Source of the DNA: Rhodospirillales bacterium
Lineage (GTDB): Bacteria > Pseudomonadota > Alphaproteobacteria > SP197
Reading direction: 5' to 3'
DNA: 37,653 nucleotides
NCBI GenBank assembly: GCA_014323865.1
Contig: JACONG010000004.1
Location: 215,453 to 253,105 of the forward strand
The notes beneath the pieces are model-generated. The model was not told the origin of the DNA and searched no databases. It saw only the letters and a list, made by a program, of their open reading frames with translations. Shown in pieces: positions 34,553 to 37,653 of this stretch (position 1 is its first letter; each line of letters begins with the position of its first letter). A program made the translations under genes and the position numbers.

Positions 34553-35836
34553 ACTCTTGCGGCAGGCATGATCCTGATCGCAGCGGTTTCCGCATCCGGT
34601 TCGGCGAATGACGGGTCCAGTGCTTCTGACCCCGGGTCTGCCGCCTCCTCTGTCACGCTCAAATCCAGGCTGGATCCGGATCGGTCCACCATAGGTCGAC
34701 CTGCAAAATTCTCTCTGCCAGCATTTCGTAAGCTGGAGAAAGACCTGAATCAGATTGGTAAAGCTGTCCACATGGGCTCTCTTGCACCCCCAAAAGATCT
34801 CCTGGATAGGAAAGCCTTCCTGATAGGCTATTACAGGACTGGCCATGTCATGAAGGGAGACGCCTATGATATCGTCGGCAATCTCAGAATCTACGCCGAT
34901 TTCGGTAAAGGTGAGGTCACGACAGCTGTAAGCCATCTCAGCCTCGTTGACGTTTCTGACGTTTCCAATCCGTCCGAACCTGTCGGTGGTTTTCCTCTGG
35001 ACGGGGGTCTTTGGGGTGCCGGAACGATCAGTAAAACGACGATTGACAGCGAGCTGAAGGGTCAGATCAGGTTACGGGAGAACCAGATACTCACGGGTCT
35101 TCCACGGATAGATATCGAAGCAGATATGAGTGGCAAGGTGTACAGTAAGGATGGGAAATCCCTGGTATACGGAGCGATTACCGGAAAGCAGGCCAGGATA
35201 CATAAAGATATTGGCACAAAGGATAAAGTCTTTCGCAACATTCGATATGGTCAGTTTTTCGCCAGCGAAGACTGGAAAGGAAACTCCGTTCCAGACGTCA
35301 AGGTTCCAGTCGTCAAATTTGACACTCCCCCACCCGGTGCAGGAAACCCGGGTTCAACGATGAGCCGCGACATACGTATCAGGGAATACGTCAATCTTGG
35401 CTTGATTCGCCACGCCATCATCGCTGACTATCTTGAAGCTCCCAGTTCCAAGGCTTTTCCGAAGGGGAAAGGCATCTTGACAGGATATGTCTCGGCCGGA
35501 AGTTTGTTCTCAGATCCAAAGCATGTTTTGTCCGCTGGCAATCTGACAATCGACGCCGATTTCGATAAACGTACGGTCACGGCACGGGTAAGCGACTTCC
35601 ACGGTGGTAATCTTGGGGGTAGCGGAACGATCAATCGAACGACGATGAACAGCACCCTGGGTGGTCAGATCAGTGTCATGGGCGATACGGTCACTGTCGA
35701 CGCCGAGCTGTCAGGCAAGGTGTACAATAACGATGGGACATTGCTGGTACACGGAATCTTCAAAGGAGACGTTACGGAAGGCGCAGGACTAACATCCCCT
35801 ATTGAAAATGGAGAGTTTTATGCCGTCCAGAACTAG
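34538..35836 (+). CDS. Exported protein with two beta-rich modules (TbpB barrel-like), paralogue 1
   Basis: A 432-residue protein with a signal peptide (MNRLLTLAAGMILIAAVSAS) and no lipobox Cys. Two copies of a module of about 130 residues follow. Copy 1 includes GNLRIYADFGKGEVTTAV, GAGTISKTTIDSELKGQI and DMSGKVYSKDG; copy 2 includes GNLTIDADFDKRTVTARV, GSGTINRTTMNSTLGGQI and ELSGKVYNNDG. They are joined by a proline-rich linker (VKFDTPPPGAG). The A-D-F-G, G-T-I and G-x-V-Y-x-x-x-G rhythm recalls the small barrel domain of transferrin-binding protein B-like surface proteins; this is a resemblance, not proof. Base composition is visibly richer in A+T than the neighbours, which suggests transfer. 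The stop TAG (35834-35836) is the start of a repeat. Confidence 0.7.
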   Translation: MNRLLTLAAGMILIAAVSASGSANDGSSASDPGSAASSVTLKSRLDPDRSTIGRPAKFSLPAFRKLEKDLNQIGKAVHMGSLAPPKDLLDRKAFLIGYYRTGHVMKGDAYDIVGNLRIYADFGKGEVTTAVSHLSLVDVSDVSNPSEPVGGFPLDGGLWGAGTISKTTIDSELKGQIRLRENQILTGLPRIDIEADMSGKVYSKDGKSLVYGAITGKQARIHKDIGTKDKVFRNIRYGQFFASEDWKGNSVPDVKVPVVKFDTPPPGAGNPGSTMSRDIRIREYVNLGLIRHAIIADYLEAPSSKAFPKGKGILTGYVSAGSLFSDPKHVLSAGNLTIDADFDKRTVTARVSDFHGGNLGGSGTINRTTMNSTLGGQISVMGDTVTVDAELSGKVYNNDGTLLVHGIFKGDVTEGAGLTSPIENGEFYAVQN

Positions 35837-35863
35837 AGCATATCCCGTTCAGATTGAATCAAT
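35834..35863 (+). repeat. Palindromic repeat family A, half copy
   Basis: TAGAGCATATCCCGTTCAGA and the following TTGAATCAAT match the left half of family A. The right arm is missing. The first three bases are the stop codon of the preceding gene. Confidence 0.8.
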
Positions 35864-35926
35864 TTCAACCGCTGGACGACAGGGTTGTTTGTCCGCCCGT
35901 GGCCTCTGCGGCATCGGGACTGGCGG

Positions 35927-35982
35927 CGCGCACCATGGCTGTATCGCCCCCGGTCGCGCACCATGGCTGTATCGCCCCCGGT
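35927..35982 (+). repeat. Two perfect tandem copies of a 28-bp unit
   Basis: The unit begins CGCGCACCATGGCTGTATCG and ends CCCCCGGT. Copies are at 35927-35954 and 35955-35982; a 27-base version is at 34295-34321. In this 411-bp gene-free stretch (35837-36247) I see only the half repeat, this tandem pair, the block shared with 34368-34424, and the promoter-like site. Confidence 0.9.
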
Positions 35983-36153
35983 GTTGCGGACCACGGCGAC
36001 ACCGGCAAGCACCACCTCGCAGAGCCATCGGCCAGGAAGCGCAGGGCCATCGGCTCCGGCGAAATCAGGCTTGTGCGGAGGCCTTTGCGACAGGCTCGGG
36101 TGGCAGCCAGGACAGCGCCCGGAAAAATTGTTGACGTGCGGTGCCGTATGGTG

Positions 36154-36182
36154 TTGACTTGTAACGTCGGATGCAGCAAGAT
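36154..36182 (+). promoter_or_regulatory. Putative sigma-70 promoter of second TbpB-like gene
   Basis: TTGACT (36154-36159), 17 bases, CAAGAT (36177-36182), matching in layout the site at 34444-34472. A second TTGACG lies at 36131. Confidence 0.45.
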
Positions 36183-36247
36183 AGTGGCCGACTCGGGAAA
36201 CCGGGCCACGGGCACATGAGCTGAAGACCTGATGGAGGAACATCGAA

Positions 36248-37653
36248 ATGAACAGACTTCTGAACCTTGCGGCAGGCATGGTCCTGATTGCAACGGCTTC
36301 CGCGCTCAGTTCGTCCGGTTCGGCGAGTGATGCGAATGATGGCGTCCCCAGCGCATCTGACGGTGTCGCATCCGACAGGGGAGCTTCTGCCTCTGCAGCA
36401 GTAACGCTGGATGGTGTCGGTGCCCCCTCTGTTTCCTCTTTCACCCTCAGATCCAGATTGTATCGAAATGCATTTGCCGTAGGCAAGGATACAGTAATCT
36501 CCGAGGGGGGATTTCGCAGGCTGGACAGGGATTTGAGTTCGATCGATGCCGCTGTCGCAGCGGGCAGTCTCGAAGCCCCGGATGCTCTCCCGGATGCGAA
36601 AGGTGTCTTGCAGGGATATTACAGGATGGGCTATCCTGTCGACGAAGACCATGATCGTGACATCGTCGGCAATCTCAGGGTCTACGCCGATTTCGGTGCA
36701 GGCAGGGTCACGACAGCCGTAAACGGTTTTCGCCATTTTATCGTTTCCAACCCGAAGAGACCTGTCGGGGGCCTTCCCATGAACGGGGCTCTTACGGGTC
36801 GCGGAACGATCGATGAAACGACAATCAGCAGTACCCTGGATGGTACGATCTACGTTCCCAAGGGGAGTGGTAAGACCGGCATCTATGAGGTCGTCATCGA
36901 TGCCGATATGGCAGGCAAGGTGTACGATCACCGTGGGAGATTGCTGGTACGGGGAGGCGTTACCGGAACCCATAAGAATGGGTGGAACCGTCCCGGTAGT
37001 GCCAAGTTTGATGGTTGGCGGCGACTTCCCAGTGATATAGAAGATGGTGAGTTCTTCGCTATCCAGACTGGGATCAAAAAGCCCGTTTCGGTCGTCAGGT
37101 TTGGCACGCCGCCACCTCCTACAATTGCATTTCCATCGTATGGTTCTCCTCCTCCTTCGGACTTCAGCCGTTTTGCAAGGGAACGCGATAACCTTGCCTT
37201 GATTGGTGCCGCGATGGATGCTGGTCATCTTGCAGCACCCGATGCTCTCCCGGATGGGAAAGGCACCTTGACAGGATATGTCAAGGTCGACAATCTTTAC
37301 AGTGTGCCTATAGGTTTTGCCTACCGTTATGGTGGTACACCTTATAAGGGCGTTGGCAGCCTCACAATCGACGCCGATTTCGGTGCAGGAACGGTCACGA
37401 CAATGGCAAGCCAATTTGTACGGGAATCTAACGGTTGGGGTATTCCTGGAACTCTTGAAGGTCGTGGAACGATCGATCGGACGACGATCAACAGCACCCT
37501 GGATGGTTATCTTGATCTTGGTGCCCATAGTCATCATTACGATGCCGATCTGGCAGGCAAGGTGTACGATGACAATGGAACATTGTTGGTGCATGGAGCA
37601 CTGACAGGAACCGTTGAGTCAAGACGCCGGGGGGGTGGAGAATATCTTGTCAG
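36248..37653 (+). CDS. Exported protein with two beta-rich modules (TbpB barrel-like), paralogue 2, 3' end outside the window
   Basis: Open from ATG 36248 (GGAGG nine bases before) to the window edge, at least 468 residues with no stop. The first 15 residues differ from paralogue 1 by two (MNRLLNLAAGMVLIA). It has a longer Ser/Ala/Asp-rich region after the signal peptide. Module 1 has GNLRVYADFGAGRVTTAV, GRGTIDETTISSTLDGTI and DMAGKVYDHRG; module 2 has GSLTIDADFGAGTVTT, GRGTIDRTTINSTLDGYL and DLAGKVYDDNG. The linker is RFGTPPPPT. The short element APDALPDAKG/APDALPDGKG precedes each module. Same A+T-richer composition as paralogue 1. Function unknown; a surface or periplasmic binding protein is plausible. 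Confidence 0.7.
   Translation, partial: MNRLLNLAAGMVLIATASALSSSGSASDANDGVPSASDGVASDRGASASAAVTLDGVGAPSVSSFTLRSRLYRNAFAVGKDTVISEGGFRRLDRDLSSIDAAVAAGSLEAPDALPDAKGVLQGYYRMGYPVDEDHDRDIVGNLRVYADFGAGRVTTAVNGFRHFIVSNPKRPVGGLPMNGALTGRGTIDETTISSTLDGTIYVPKGSGKTGIYEVVIDADMAGKVYDHRGRLLVRGGVTGTHKNGWNRPGSAKFDGWRRLPSDIEDGEFFAIQTGIKKPVSVVRFGTPPPPTIAFPSYGSPPPSDFSRFARERDNLALIGAAMDAGHLAAPDALPDGKGTLTGYVKVDNLYSVPIGFAYRYGGTPYKGVGSLTIDADFGAGTVTTMASQFVRESNGWGIPGTLEGRGTIDRTTINSTLDGYLDLGAHSHHYDADLAGKVYDDNGTLLVHGALTGTVESRRRGGGEYLV

Noticed and set aside
35927..35982. Tandem 28-bp units as a CRISPR
   Set aside because: The copies are directly adjacent with no spacers and there are no cas genes.

Overview
The window looks like a piece of a GC-rich alphaproteobacterial chromosome, probably a Rhodospirillales-type aerobe and possibly from a metagenome assembly. 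This rests on the high-GC codon use, the typical alphaproteobacterial gene families (DmdC-type acyl-CoA dehydrogenase, MetY, DUF2165 and DUF3144 proteins, YaaA), and the gene order. The taxonomic call is inference. No rRNA, phage, IS transposase or CRISPR array is visible.

Layout. 1-2 kb: the 3' part of a gene for an Asp-box repeat protein with a near-perfect 180-bp internal duplication. 2-5.3 kb: a decayed stretch holding an EmrA/HlyD adaptor, an EmrB-type transporter that ends in what looks like the tail of an outer-membrane barrel, a sulfotransferase pseudogene and an agmatinase pseudogene that meet tail to tail, and a hotdog thioesterase. 5.4-10.7 kb: an M20-type amidohydrolase followed by an oligopeptide-type ABC importer (two permeases and one fused double ATPase) with no binding protein nearby.

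10.9-18 kb is the most interesting part: a selenocysteine island. A GrdB/PrdB-like selenoprotein gene is interrupted by an in-frame UGA (11393-11395) in a U-x-x-C-x-C motif and carries a plausible bacterial SECIS hairpin just after it. A small companion gene follows. Convergent to these is a complete Sec operon on the minus strand: selA, selB (4-bp overlap), tRNA-Sec(UCA), and selD fused to an FAD/NAD(P) oxidoreductase domain. Together these would make selenophosphate, charge tRNA-Sec and decode the UGA of the neighbouring gene.

18-34 kb is mostly metabolism and translation: an ADP-forming acyl-CoA synthetase, YaaA, an enoyl-CoA hydratase, an ABC-F ATPase, a DUF3144 protein, an acyl-CoA dehydrogenase, an alpha/beta hydrolase with MetY, a 3-hydroxyacyl-CoA dehydrogenase that seems to have lost its hydratase half, an exported DsbD-N-like protein, release factor 3, an internally deleted DUF2165 protein and a class-C beta-lactamase-like hydrolase. 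34.5-37.65 kb: two tandem paralogues of an AT-richer exported protein with duplicated beta-rich modules, the second running off the window.

Two families of palindromic intergenic repeats (about 53 and 63 bp, ends near TAGAGC) recur from 23.8 kb onward. Several copies supply or touch the stop codon of a gene, and at least one sits at the point where a gene appears truncated. Together with several fused, shortened or frameshifted genes this suggests repeat-associated gene erosion, although assembly error cannot be excluded from sequence alone.
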